A stretch of 14,720 nt of DNA from Bacillota bacterium. Its GTDB lineage: Bacteria > Bacillota > Clostridia > Acetivibrionales > DTU013. Position 1 is the first letter of the stretch. Each line of letters starts with the position of its first letter. The notes under the pieces are model-generated. The model made no database searches, was not told the origin of the DNA, and saw nothing but the letters and a program-made list of their open reading frames with translations. The stretch is taken from contig JAEZJL010000014.1 in the NCBI GenBank assembly GCA_023415815.1, forward strand, positions 1 to 14,720, in the 5' to 3' direction. Positions 1-8,238 of the stretch are shown here, piece by piece. A program made the translations under genes and the position numbers.

Positions 1-67
1 CACGCACATTGTGCGCGATGGCGTCCAGGTCTATTTCCGCCCATGCGCGGTTCAATTTATATTCCAT
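1..67 (-). CDS. alr: Alanine racemase, N-terminal fragment (runs off the left edge)
   Basis: Only the first 22 codons are inside the window. The encoded start, MEYKLNRAWAEIDLDAIAHN, is the typical opening of Alr: the RxWAEIDLxAIxxN segment precedes the first strand of the PLP-binding barrel. Alr is a cytoplasmic PLP enzyme that interconverts L- and D-alanine for peptidoglycan synthesis. The catalytic lysine lies beyond the edge. A GGAGG ribosome binding site sits 5 bases before the ATG, and the start is 13 bases after the nnr stop, so the two genes are probably co-transcribed. An nnr-alr order is common in Firmicutes. The family is recognised from the N-terminus alone. Confidence 0.85.
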   Translation of the reverse strand, partial: MEYKLNRAWAEIDLDAIAHNVR

Positions 68-80
68 AATAACCTCCGTA

Positions 81-1637
81 CTAACCCCTGTCAAAAGTCC
101 CTGCCATAGCAACGGGCAGCTCTTCAACCATATCCCGCGGGAGCATGCCGTACCGCCCCAGCCGCCCTGCGGCCGCGTCCCCGGCCAGTCCGTGCAGGTA
201 AACCCCCGCGACTGCCGCGTCCGCGGGCTTCATTCCCTGCCCCGCAAGGCTTGCGATAACGCCTGTCAGAACGTCGCCCGAGCCGCCCGTAGCCATACCC
301 GGGTTTCCCGTGGGGTTTATGAAGTAGCTGCCGTCCGGCAGCGCGATAACCGTCCTTGAACCCTTCAGCACCGTTATAACACCCCATTTTTGAGCGAAGC
401 CTGTGGCTGTACCTATCCTGTCCTCCATGATCTCCCGGATAGTCAGGCCCGTGAGCCTCGCCATTTCTCCGGGGTGCGGAGTGATAACCGCCTCGGTTTT
501 AAGGCTTTTCAACACGGCTGTGTTGAGACTGACAGCGTTCAGGGCGTCGGCGTCAAGCACCAGCGGCACTTTGCATTCCCTCAGGAGCAGTCCGATGATC
601 TCCGCGATATCCCCACCCGCCGAAAGCCCCGGTCCCGCAGCTACGGCATCCATATTTTTCAGCACCTCCAGTATCCTTGAGGCGCTCTGCAGCGACAGCC
701 TTCCGCCTCCGTCGTCGGCAAGCGGCACGGTTATGGGCTCCGAAATCGCCGAGGCGTATATATGTGCCAGAGTTGAAGGCACCCCGAGATAGACAAGGCC
801 CGCCCCCGTCCTCAGCGCGGCATCGGCGCACAGGCAGCCCGAGCCCGTCATTCCCGAGGAGCCGGTCAGCAGGAGAAGCCTGCCGAAGTCGCCCTTGTTG
901 CATTCGGGAGGCCTTGGAGACAGCATGACTGAGACAAGCTCCCGGTCCGTTATGCGTGCTTTTATCCCGGACTGCTCGATCGATTGCCCGGGTATGCCTA
1001 TATCGGCCACCTCCAGCTTTCCCGTGTGGTCGCAGCCGGGATGTACGGCCAGCCCAACCTTTGGGAGACAGAAGGTGACGGTCCTGCTTGCGTTTATGCA
1101 GCAGCCGAGAACCCTGCCGGTTTCGCCGCAAACGCCTGAGGGTATATCTATGGAAAGCACGGGCTTGCCCGAGCGGTTGACCGTATCAATAGCGTCGGCC
1201 GCAGTCCCCTTCACCGCGCCTTTCAGGCCTGTGCCGAAGATGCCGTCGACGACCAGATCGGCATTCCTGACGCTGTCACGGAGCATGGGCAGTTGATCCT
1301 GCCCGGCAAGCTCAACTGTCTGCAGCCCCAGCTTTTCGACAATTTCCAGGTTTACCGCCGCATCGCCCCGGATGTCGGATTTCAGGCACAGCAGATAAAC
1401 GGCGCAAAGCGCGCCTTTAATATGGAGGTGCCTGGCCGCCGCAAGAGCGTCGCCCCCGTTGTTGCCCTTGCCCGCCAAAAGGACGACGGCCCTTCCCGCA
1501 AGCCCGCCGAGCATATCCGCCGCCGCCTCAACCACCTTGAGAGCGGCGTTCTCCATCAGCACGACGCCGGGAATCCCGATGCTGTTTATGGCATGGGAAT
1601 CTATACCGTTCATTTGTCCTGGAGTCGCAAGTCTCAT
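81..1637 (-). CDS. nnr: Bifunctional NAD(P)H-hydrate epimerase / ADP-dependent NAD(P)HX dehydratase
   Basis: This 518-residue cytoplasmic metabolite-repair enzyme converts damaged, hydrated NAD(P)H back to NAD(P)H. The N-terminal YjeF_N epimerase half (about residues 1-215) shows AGKGNNGGD (55-63), DGIFGTG (131-137) and DIPSGV (164-169). The C-terminal YjeF_C/CARKD dehydratase half (about 225-515) shows GSSGMTGSG (259-267), DADALN (362-367), ITPHPGEM (385-392) and the NPTGNPGMATGGSGD nucleotide loop (441-455) with its catalytic aspartate. The length is normal for the fused bacterial form and no key motif is missing. Its ATG overlaps the stop of the upstream coiled-coil gene (ATGA), so translation is probably coupled. 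The start MRLATPGQM is the usual start of the family. alr follows after 13 bases. Confidence 0.96.
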   Translation of the reverse strand: MRLATPGQMNGIDSHAINSIGIPGVVLMENAALKVVEAAADMLGGLAGRAVVLLAGKGNNGGDALAAARHLHIKGALCAVYLLCLKSDIRGDAAVNLEIVEKLGLQTVELAGQDQLPMLRDSVRNADLVVDGIFGTGLKGAVKGTAADAIDTVNRSGKPVLSIDIPSGVCGETGRVLGCCINASRTVTFCLPKVGLAVHPGCDHTGKLEVADIGIPGQSIEQSGIKARITDRELVSVMLSPRPPECNKGDFGRLLLLTGSSGMTGSGCLCADAALRTGAGLVYLGVPSTLAHIYASAISEPITVPLADDGGGRLSLQSASRILEVLKNMDAVAAGPGLSAGGDIAEIIGLLLRECKVPLVLDADALNAVSLNTAVLKSLKTEAVITPHPGEMARLTGLTIREIMEDRIGTATGFAQKWGVITVLKGSRTVIALPDGSYFINPTGNPGMATGGSGDVLTGVIASLAGQGMKPADAAVAGVYLHGLAGDAAAGRLGRYGMLPRDMVEELPVAMAGTFDRG

Positions 1638-2269
1638 TTTCTTCTCACCTTGCCGAAAAATTCGTTATCAAGTCTTTCGAGCTCTTCGCCGCCCAGCAGG
1701 TCGTGGAAATACGAATAGGTGTCCGTATCGTCCTGCGAAAGCGATTCCTTTTCGTCTATGTACTGCTTCAGCTTTGTCCTTGTCTCATCTATGAGCTTCT
1801 CCAGCTCCTCTACCCGTTTGCCGCTGTCCCGTATCTTGAAGTATACTATGTTAACGGTACTCTCCAGAAGCTCGAGGTTGGATGTCTTTATCCTGTCGGG
1901 CATTATCTCCAGTTCTTCCTCTATCTTCTTTGTCCTGTCGTTGATGCGCTTTATCTCCTTTTCAGAGAAGAGCATTTCCTTTTTTGCCGTCTCGTCGTTT
2001 TGCTCAAAAACCGCAGGAGTGAGCTGCATTATCCTGTCCATGTGCTTTTTCTTTGCGGAGGCGATCTCTTTAGCCTCCGAAGTAAGACGGGACTGCTCCT
2101 TGAGAAGTTCCTTCAGCTTTTCCTCACAGGCGGCGATCTGGGGCGTTTTCGGAGTATTGACGAACAGTTTGTTCCACCTCTCGTCGAGAATCAGCAGGGA
2201 TATATCGTTTTTTCTCAGAGTTTTCTTCTCAAAGCCGAATCTGCTCTTTTTTCTGAAAAAGGAGAACAT
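1634..2269 (-). CDS. Coiled-coil protein of unknown function upstream of nnr
   Basis: A 211-residue protein that I do not recognise. It begins with a basic, aromatic segment (MFSFFRKKSRFGFEKK). Two long charged helical stretches follow, at about residues 45-110 and 125-180, rich in Glu, Lys and Leu with heptad-like spacing that suggests coiled coils. There is no signal peptide and no clear membrane helix. A GTG three codons further upstream (2278) would extend it, but that GTG lies inside the AGGGAG ribosome binding site. The ATG at 2269 is spaced about 8 bases from that site and is preferred. The stop overlaps the nnr start by 4 bases, so the two are translationally coupled. Location next to nnr-alr gives no clear function; a structural or scaffold role is only a guess. 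Confidence 0.8.
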   Translation of the reverse strand: MFSFFRKKSRFGFEKKTLRKNDISLLILDERWNKLFVNTPKTPQIAACEEKLKELLKEQSRLTSEAKEIASAKKKHMDRIMQLTPAVFEQNDETAKKEMLFSEKEIKRINDRTKKIEEELEIMPDRIKTSNLELLESTVNIVYFKIRDSGKRVEELEKLIDETRTKLKQYIDEKESLSQDDTDTYSYFHDLLGGEELERLDNEFFGKVRRK

Positions 2270-2289
2270 GAGCTTCACTCCCTTGTAAA

Positions 2290-2329
2290 TTTATCCGGTA
2301 TTTTTGCTATGATATATTTATCGGATAAA
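2290..2329. repeat. Inverted repeat around the end of the pyruvyl transferase gene
   Basis: Eight-base arms TTTATCCG (2290-2297) and CGGATAAA (2322-2329) flank 24 bases that include the stop codon of the pyruvyl transferase family gene. The arms are short, the loop is long and there is no U-tract, so it is a poor intrinsic terminator. It might form an RNA hairpin between the polysaccharide operon and the coiled-coil/nnr/alr genes. Whether transcription stops here cannot be decided from the sequence. Confidence 0.3.
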
Positions 2330-3457
2330 CAGCAAAGAATCCTTCAGATATTTATAAGACAATTCGCGCTCTTTCTCCAGAGCTTCATAAACAGGGGCGT
2401 AATCTATGGATTCCCCCCCGCCGCGAATCCGGTCCGCAAAATCGTCCGCTCCAGTGCCGGCAGACACCAGCCTGCCCTCGAGGCCGAGCTTTTCCAGTAT
2501 ATTATAAAGCCGCGAGTTGACGGTCTTTTCCGGGTCAAGCGCCGAGGCGAAGCTGTAAAAATCCTTTTTGCAGGTAATGGAAAAAACCGTACCGTGGAAG
2601 GAATTTGTGCAGACCGCGGAGGCGTTCTCAAAAAGACCCAGGAATTCCTTCGGTCCGGCGTCTAGCACCGTATGGGCCGTCTGCGGTACAACCCTTCTCG
2701 CTCCGCACAGCGATACGACGGGAAGCCCGTGCTTTTCGGCCAGGGCCTTTACATATCCGGAATATTTGCGCGGGTCGGAGATAAAGTAGCAGAGCAGGTA
2801 CGGCTCTTTAAAAACCGGCTTTGCCGAATATCCGCTCCATTCATCGCCCGTCAGCAGCAGCGTCGGATCGAGCACGGTCACGGACTCCCTTCCCGCGATA
2901 TCGCGGATTATCTTCTCACCCTGCTTCTCCCTGACGGACAGGGCGTCGAAGCGCTCAAGGTAATTTTTAAGATCCTCTCTTTTGCCTTCGGGAATCTCCG
3001 TAATGCCGAAGCTTGGAGCATATGCGACCCGCCTCCCGCTTTTCGCAAAGGCGGCGAAGAAAGCGGGGTCATAGGTGTTTTCTTTGAATATAAGGGGGTT
3101 CCACACCTGATCGCTGCCGCAGACATAAACGTCATATTCCGGCGCATCCTTCAGAAGCTCACCGTATGAGCCGTAAAACTTCTTCGAAAGCCTCATGTCC
3201 TCGTTTACGAAGCTTTCGAACCTTCCGTACCTTTTTTTTAGCCGCCTGTAGTTAACGACCGTATTGGCATTGGAAAGAAGCGCTCTCGGCGACAAGCCCT
3301 TTTTAAAAAGCCTTTTGCCTTCGATCGTGTCCGGTCTGACGTAGTTTATTATTTCACAGTCGGCCCCGGTCCCGGCGATCGCCTTCATGAGGGCGAACGC
3401 CTGAAGCTGCGCGCCGTAATGATGAGCGTGGTGGAATGTCAGCAGTCCGGTTCTCAT
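2318..3457 (-). CDS. Polysaccharide pyruvyl transferase family protein
   Basis: A 379-residue cytoplasmic enzyme of the PF04230 family, whose characterised members (CsaB, WcaK-type) transfer pyruvate from phosphoenolpyruvate to sugars, forming ketals on surface polysaccharides. Visible hallmarks are the N-terminal MRTGLLTFHHAHHYGAQLQA, the CGSDQVWNP segment (113-121), a strand DALSVRE (171-177) and the late TNSFHGTVFSI motif (284-294). A GTG three codons earlier directly follows the flippase stop and has only a 3-base spacing to AAGG. The ATG at 3457 lies 6 bases after AGGTG and is preferred. It is the last gene of the polysaccharide operon, 9 bases after the flippase. In many loci this subfamily sits near an FpoF-like Fe-S protein, as here. 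The real donor and acceptor are unknown. Confidence 0.9.
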   Translation of the reverse strand: MRTGLLTFHHAHHYGAQLQAFALMKAIAGTGADCEIINYVRPDTIEGKRLFKKGLSPRALLSNANTVVNYRRLKKRYGRFESFVNEDMRLSKKFYGSYGELLKDAPEYDVYVCGSDQVWNPLIFKENTYDPAFFAAFAKSGRRVAYAPSFGITEIPEGKREDLKNYLERFDALSVREKQGEKIIRDIAGRESVTVLDPTLLLTGDEWSGYSAKPVFKEPYLLCYFISDPRKYSGYVKALAEKHGLPVVSLCGARRVVPQTAHTVLDAGPKEFLGLFENASAVCTNSFHGTVFSITCKKDFYSFASALDPEKTVNSRLYNILEKLGLEGRLVSAGTGADDFADRIRGGGESIDYAPVYEALEKERELSYKYLKDSLLFIR

Positions 3458-3466
3458 AATATGCAC

Positions 3467-4975
3467 CTACCTTGTATACAAGCCTTTGAGCCTCGAGTAA
3501 ATACCCGCGGCGGTTTTCCTTTCAATGATAATATTGCCGCCTGCAATAATTATAAACGCCCATATTGCTGTCGGAATCGCGTAAAGGATCCATTTGAAGA
3601 GGTTTTCCGGCCGGATGTCCACCAGGAATATCACCGGGAATACCGCTGCGGAAAAGAGGACGACAAGCCTGAGTACGCGCCTTATGGTTATGGAAGGCCT
3701 CAGCTTGGTCACAGTTTTCGGAATGAAGAATATGAGGTCTATATCCCTGTACAGGTTTGAAAGCACCGAACCGGCCAGCACCCCCGCGATACCGAAAAAC
3801 GGGGCTAGCGCAGCTGAAAACACCACATTGATCAAGGCCTGTATCAGCGACTGCAGCTTCGTTTCCTTATAGAGTCCCGCCGATATCACAAGCATGCCCT
3901 GCGGCGTTTTAATATTCGAGAGTATCCCGACGGCGACAAACAGAACCGCTATCCCGGGCCTTATATAATCCACATCCGTGAAGCCCGAGGTGTATACTCT
4001 GATAAAAGGCATTATCAATATTGCGGCGCAGGCGTATCCCCATGTCAGCAGACCGTAATACATATATTCATACTGTAGGTAGGCCTTCTGCAGGATGCCG
4101 GTCTCCCGCTTCGCCAACATATCCCCGAATACTGCGCTCAAGCCGCCGCTGAAGGTCGTCAGCAGCGCCAGAACGCCTGCAAATACCATATTGTACACCA
4201 CAAAAACGCTTGCCTCCTTAAAGCCCAGCGCAAGCGAGGTCACGACTACGGGCGTGGCGGTCGAGGCAACGCCCAGTATCTGCAGCACCAGCGAGTCCCA
4301 GCGCTTGTCCAGCGCTTCGTTTTTCGGCGGCGCCTTGAAGTTGATACCGGAATATTTCAGCCTGCCGTAAAGCGCGTAGAGCGCGGAACGCGCAAAAAAG
4401 CTCGTCAGGGCGAAAAGCTGGACGATGACGATGTCATAGCGCAGGCTCGCAAGTACAAGTATTATTACGGCGTTCACCGCCACAGCGGCGGCGTTTATAA
4501 GCGAAATCACGTAGCTTTTCTGGTCGGCGGTGTAAAGTACCTTGTACTTGCCTACGGCAAAGAATTCTAGCGCTCCCGAAGCTCCTATGATAAGCACCAG
4601 CGCCGCAATCGTGTATGCGCTTATGCCCTGGCCGGAGGTAAACATGGGATAGATAAACGTAGTAACGAGCACAAGGGCGGAAAAAATATAGCCGGAAATA
4701 TTGTAGAACCTGTTCGACGCGGACAGTATCCCGTTGATATCGTCCTTTTTCTTCTCCGCAAGGGGCTTGTACAGGGCGTATACGGCAGCTCCGGTGAGCC
4801 CTGCCTCCACAAGGTTGAAATAGGATATCGTCTGCCTTACGGATGTGACAAGCCCGTTTATGGACGAGCCGTATATCCTGATCATCACCTGCGGCAGGAT
4901 CAGGTTTACGACCAGGTTCACAAGCTGAAGCACGATAGCGCTGATAGTATTGTATATGGAAAGCTTTGTCCTCAA
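3467..4975 (-). CDS. Oligosaccharide flippase (Wzx/PST type membrane transporter)
   Basis: A 502-residue polytopic inner-membrane protein of the MOP/PST superfamily, with roughly 12-14 hydrophobic helices across its length. The N-terminus MRTKLSIYNTISAIVLQLVN and the following LPQVMIRIYG are typical of Firmicutes flippases. They flip undecaprenyl-diphosphate-linked sugar units from the inner to the outer leaflet. The start is TTG, with GGAGAGG 5 bases upstream. Homologous proteins begin at this point and the next in-frame Met is inside the first helix, so TTG is probably real. The gene follows the Fe-S oxidoreductase by 32 bases and precedes the pyruvyl transferase by 9. The substrate cannot be read from the sequence. 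Confidence 0.92.
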   Translation of the reverse strand: MRTKLSIYNTISAIVLQLVNLVVNLILPQVMIRIYGSSINGLVTSVRQTISYFNLVEAGLTGAAVYALYKPLAEKKKDDINGILSASNRFYNISGYIFSALVLVTTFIYPMFTSGQGISAYTIAALVLIIGASGALEFFAVGKYKVLYTADQKSYVISLINAAAVAVNAVIILVLASLRYDIVIVQLFALTSFFARSALYALYGRLKYSGINFKAPPKNEALDKRWDSLVLQILGVASTATPVVVTSLALGFKEASVFVVYNMVFAGVLALLTTFSGGLSAVFGDMLAKRETGILQKAYLQYEYMYYGLLTWGYACAAILIMPFIRVYTSGFTDVDYIRPGIAVLFVAVGILSNIKTPQGMLVISAGLYKETKLQSLIQALINVVFSAALAPFFGIAGVLAGSVLSNLYRDIDLIFFIPKTVTKLRPSITIRRVLRLVVLFSAAVFPVIFLVDIRPENLFKWILYAIPTAIWAFIIIAGGNIIIERKTAAGIYSRLKGLYTR

Positions 4976-5007
4976 AGCGACCTCTCCCTGTCCTTCAATA
5001 AAGGCTT

Positions 5008-6177
5008 TTACCTGAGTATGCGTTTTATAAGGCCTTTAATCCTGTATTTGATGCTGAAATTGTCCATATATTTTCTTCTGAGCCTGTCAAAGGTATGGCC
5101 CGCCCTCATGTCGTCAAAAAAGCTCTTTCTCCCGGCCGGCTCGCCTACAGACGACACCAGTCTCGGATTATACCTCACGGCCTCGTCGAGCGGGCGCTGC
5201 TTCATGCAAATTCCGTCCTTAATCTGAGACAGGGCGTTTTCTCCCGCATCGGTGTGCGTAATTACGAGCGACACGCCCTTATCGTCCGTGAAGTCGCCGT
5301 CGCCCTGCCTGTCAATGCCCCAGAAGTCCGCAAGCGTAATGTCCGCTTTCGAGCTGTTTATGCGGAATTTGCAGCCGTAGCACGAGCTCCGGTTGAATAT
5401 GCTCTTGCCAAAGCCTATAAAGAATATTTCCCTTTGCACCCTGTCCGTATATTGCCCGCCGTCCTCAAAGCCTATTTTCATGCTGCTGCCGCGCCAGCCG
5501 GTCGATTTGTCGCGGAATGAAACAGCGGCTATACGGCTATTATACCTCTCCCTCATGAAGTCGAGGTACATTTCCCAGACCTTCGGCGAGGGTACGCCAT
5601 GGCAGGCCAGATCGCAGGTCAGCAGGCCGCCGTATTCCTTACCCAGAAAGGCTTTAAGTCCCGCAGCCTGGCAGGGCGTCCCGCAGAACAGCACCGGCCT
5701 TCCGGCCTCCAAAAATTCCTGTGCCTTAATAAAGGTGTCGCCGATGTCGCTCTGAACATATTTTGAACGTCTCAGGGCGTCAAGCCCTTCAGCATTTTCC
5801 GTGCAGCCGTGCACGACCTTGAAGGCCCCGTCGAATGTGGCTCCGAATACGACGCCGCCCCTTGAAATGACGCTGTGCGCGAGCTGTGTGAAAATACCGC
5901 CCGATGAGCTTTTGCTTCTGACCTGTTCGTCGTTTGAAAAGCAGGCGTACGCCTTATGGCTTATGACAGGCGCTCCTGCATCTTTATTCTCCGCAGCGGA
6001 CTTATTGACAGGGCATGTCCTACGGCAAAGGTTGCAGCCGCTGCATAGTTCATCGTCTATCTCAGGGTACGAAAAGCCTTCGCCGTCGGCCTTCATCCCA
6101 ATTGCACGCTGAGGGCATACCTGAGCGCATGCCGCGCAGCCCGTGCAAAGCTTCCTGTCCTCAAGCACCCCGGTCAT
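5008..6177 (-). CDS. FpoF/FrhB-like Fe-S oxidoreductase (coenzyme F420 hydrogenase beta-subunit family)
   Basis: A 389-residue soluble protein. Near the N-terminus are two ferredoxin-type clusters: CTGCAACAQVCP (11-22) and CSGCNLCRRTCP (45-56), each predicted to bind a [4Fe-4S] cluster. The rest matches the FrhB_FdhB N- and C-terminal domains (PF04422/PF04432). It includes the KSSSGGIFTQLA segment, FCGTPCQAAGLK, CDLACHGVPSPKVW and a third Cys group with CYGCKFR. Archaeal relatives oxidise reduced F420 with a flavin; bacterial copies in glycan loci are of unknown substrate and need not use F420. The reading frame is open 66 codons further upstream, but the ATG at 6177 forms an ATGA overlap with the ligase stop and begins the conserved domain. 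Its presence beside a pyruvyl transferase suggests a redox step in glycan modification. Confidence 0.9.
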   Translation of the reverse strand: MTGVLEDRKLCTGCAACAQVCPQRAIGMKADGEGFSYPEIDDELCSGCNLCRRTCPVNKSAAENKDAGAPVISHKAYACFSNDEQVRSKSSSGGIFTQLAHSVISRGGVVFGATFDGAFKVVHGCTENAEGLDALRRSKYVQSDIGDTFIKAQEFLEAGRPVLFCGTPCQAAGLKAFLGKEYGGLLTCDLACHGVPSPKVWEMYLDFMRERYNSRIAAVSFRDKSTGWRGSSMKIGFEDGGQYTDRVQREIFFIGFGKSIFNRSSCYGCKFRINSSKADITLADFWGIDRQGDGDFTDDKGVSLVITHTDAGENALSQIKDGICMKQRPLDEAVRYNPRLVSSVGEPAGRKSFFDDMRAGHTFDRLRRKYMDNFSIKYRIKGLIKRILR

Positions 6178-7718
6178 TCCGCCACTTCCTGTTCTTCCTG
6201 CCGCCTTGCGTTGATGCTCAGCGCAGCCAGCATTAACCCTATGACCACCCAGAAGATAAGCATCACTCGCTGGTAGAACCAAACGTATTCGACAATGCCT
6301 ATCACCAGTATCCCGGACAGGGAAGCCACTCCCGCAATTAATATATTTACGACAAATGCGTCCTTTGCTCCGCATATGGTCCTTATGCTCTTTTTTACCG
6401 TTGCGGCGATAAAGGCCAGGAAGGAAAGGATTCCGGCGATGCCCGTCTCCAGCCAGATCTGGAGATACAGGTCGTGGCTGTGCGCAAGCATCGCGCCGTT
6501 GGGCAGGAAGGAATAGTAATTCCTGGAAACCCTCAGCAGCGTTTCATTTCCCAGTCCGAGGCCGGTAAACCAGTAGTCCTTTACAATTGGCAGCACGGTC
6601 TGGTACATCAGCAGCCTGGTCTCGGCTGAAGAATCCTCGGGATTTGTAATAGTCCTGATGCGCATGATTATCGACTGCGGCAGAAACGGCGCGGCAAGGA
6701 GGCCCAGCAGTATAAACACCGGTATCAGCCGCTTCTCCTTGAAGAATACGTAGACAAGCCCGGCTACCGCAAAGGCTATCCACGCCGCACGCGTCTGCGT
6801 CAGGATGAGCGCTGCAAACGGAGGGACCGCGAGCGCCAGGTAAATCAGCTTCTTTAAAAGATTTTTGGTATTAAAAAACGCAGCCATATAGAATGGCATA
6901 AGCATTACGATGATCTCCGCGAAATTGTTGGGATTGAGAAAGAAGGAAAAGACCCTGCTCATATCGCCCTGATTTACCTTGGTATCAACCCAGGAAGCGT
7001 TTACGGCCACGCCTGTGAATTTCTGATAAACGCCGTACAGGCCTCCTATGGTCAGGGCGACGAGAATTACGGCCAGAACCTCGCCCATATCCTCTCTGGT
7101 CCTTATGGAGGTCATGAAGATGATCACCAGAAGGAAGCAGGTCAGATAAAACGCGAGAAACCTGAGGCTGTTGCCCGGCATTATCGAGAAAATCTCCGCC
7201 AGCACGACGCAGAGCGCAAAAAGCAGAAGGAATACGTTTAAGACGCTTAAATGGAGCTCTGTCCGGCCCTCCACCACGGTCCTGGCCAGATAGAGCAGAA
7301 ACAGCAAGGCCATTGCGATCGCACTGTAGAGGTTGTTCCATGAGGCGTCCTTAACGACCAGCGCGATAAAAAGAAAGCCCGCGGTCAGCAGATGAAGCTT
7401 TTTGAGTAAAAACAGCAGCGCTTTGAATAAAAGGCTTTCGGCGAATATGTGCTCGGCTTTTTTATAAAGCGGGTGCAGCAGGCGCTGGGGAAGGTTGAAC
7501 AGCGCGTCGGCAAGCCTGAAGGCGGCACTGCCGGAAAAGCCCCGGTTTAATATGCCCTCCCTTTTAAAAAAGCCGACGACCGCGCTTCCCGAAAAGACCG
7601 CTCCGAAGAACGAGCCGCATTTCTTAAAAAAACGTGCAACGAGGCTCTCGCTCCAGCTTCTGCCGAGGTATGCGCATATCATATAAGCAAATCTGTATAT
7701 ATAGCTCTCCTGAAGCAA
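6174..7718 (-). CDS. O-antigen ligase / polymerase-like membrane protein
   Basis: A 514-residue integral membrane protein of the Wzy_C/WaaL family. These proteins join lipid-linked glycans to an acceptor or to each other on the outer face of the membrane. About ten hydrophobic helices begin near residue 105. The family signature lies in the large outer loop: LTQTRAAWIAF, then GLGLGNETL, then AHSHDLYLQIWLETGIAGIL with its conserved histidines. The first ~100 residues are unusual: amphipathic and basic, with related segments SWSESLVARFFKK and FAESLLFKALLFLLKK. The start is TTG, with AAAGGAG 9 bases upstream inside the end of the DUF4330 gene. The stop overlaps the next gene by 4 bases. Ligase versus polymerase cannot be told apart from sequence. 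Confidence 0.88.
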   Translation of the reverse strand: MLQESYIYRFAYMICAYLGRSWSESLVARFFKKCGSFFGAVFSGSAVVGFFKREGILNRGFSGSAAFRLADALFNLPQRLLHPLYKKAEHIFAESLLFKALLFLLKKLHLLTAGFLFIALVVKDASWNNLYSAIAMALLFLLYLARTVVEGRTELHLSVLNVFLLLFALCVVLAEIFSIMPGNSLRFLAFYLTCFLLVIIFMTSIRTREDMGEVLAVILVALTIGGLYGVYQKFTGVAVNASWVDTKVNQGDMSRVFSFFLNPNNFAEIIVMLMPFYMAAFFNTKNLLKKLIYLALAVPPFAALILTQTRAAWIAFAVAGLVYVFFKEKRLIPVFILLGLLAAPFLPQSIIMRIRTITNPEDSSAETRLLMYQTVLPIVKDYWFTGLGLGNETLLRVSRNYYSFLPNGAMLAHSHDLYLQIWLETGIAGILSFLAFIAATVKKSIRTICGAKDAFVVNILIAGVASLSGILVIGIVEYVWFYQRVMLIFWVVIGLMLAALSINARRQEEQEVAE

Positions 7719-7724
7719 AGCGGT

Positions 7725-8222
7725 TTACTCCTTTACCTTTTTTATATCGGAAACCTTCGGATAAAACAATGTGTTGCCCGCCCTCAATTCGACGGCCCTG
7801 CCGATCCAGTATTCGACGCCGTTGTAGGTAGCCCCGTTTGCGCTGTATATACCGTCGCCCTCAACCGTAATCGTTACTGACGAGTAGCCCGGTCTGGAGC
7901 TTGCTATTACGGTGCGGCCGGTTTCGGCCAATCCATAGAAAATATCGGCGCCGATATCGACCTTGGTCACCTTGCCGAAAGCCGCGCTCTGAACCCTGTC
8001 CTTCACCGCATCCCCTACTTTTATTGAGTTCACAATATAATTGGGCACATCCTCGTGATAAAAGCTTATCTGTATCCTGTCGGTCTTTGTGAAGGGCGTT
8101 ACCGTACCCGATTTCCCGAATTTATAATAAAGACCTGCTATTGCGGCGACTATGATTACGACTATGATTATATCGACGATGCTTATCTTTCCGAAGAGCT
8201 TGCCCTTCTTATCCAGTATCAT
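7725..8222 (-). CDS. DUF4330 family membrane-anchored protein
   Basis: A 165-residue protein of the uncharacterised DUF4330 family. It opens with a short basic cytoplasmic stretch (MILDKKGKLFGK), then one membrane helix at about residues 14-33 (IVDIIIVVIIVAAIAGLYY). A mostly beta-rich extracytoplasmic domain follows, with the internal VPNYIVNSIKVGDAV and the C-terminal YWIGRAVELRAGNTLFYPK segments. The frame stays open for 22 codons further upstream into the glycosyltransferase gene. The ATG at 8222 is chosen because GGGGAG lies 7 bases before it and because the conserved N-terminus starts there. It lies 16 bases after the glycosyltransferase and 6 before the ligase. It may be an envelope component of the glycan machinery, but its function is not known. 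Confidence 0.85.
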   Translation of the reverse strand: MILDKKGKLFGKISIVDIIIVVIIVAAIAGLYYKFGKSGTVTPFTKTDRIQISFYHEDVPNYIVNSIKVGDAVKDRVQSAAFGKVTKVDIGADIFYGLAETGRTVIASSRPGYSSVTITVEGDGIYSANGATYNGVEYWIGRAVELRAGNTLFYPKVSDIKKVKE

Positions 8223-8238
8223 TCCCGTACTCCCCTTT

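Noticed and set aside
1703..2665. A 320-codon plus-strand open frame opposite the coiled-coil and pyruvyl transferase genes
   Set aside because: It has no recognisable domain, crosses two real genes on the other strand, and its composition is that of an antisense frame.
6178..6375. A 66-codon upstream extension of the Fe-S oxidoreductase gene
   Set aside because: It lies entirely within the ligase-like gene in another frame, has no matching domain, and the ATG at 6177 has a clear ATGA overlap and begins the conserved region.
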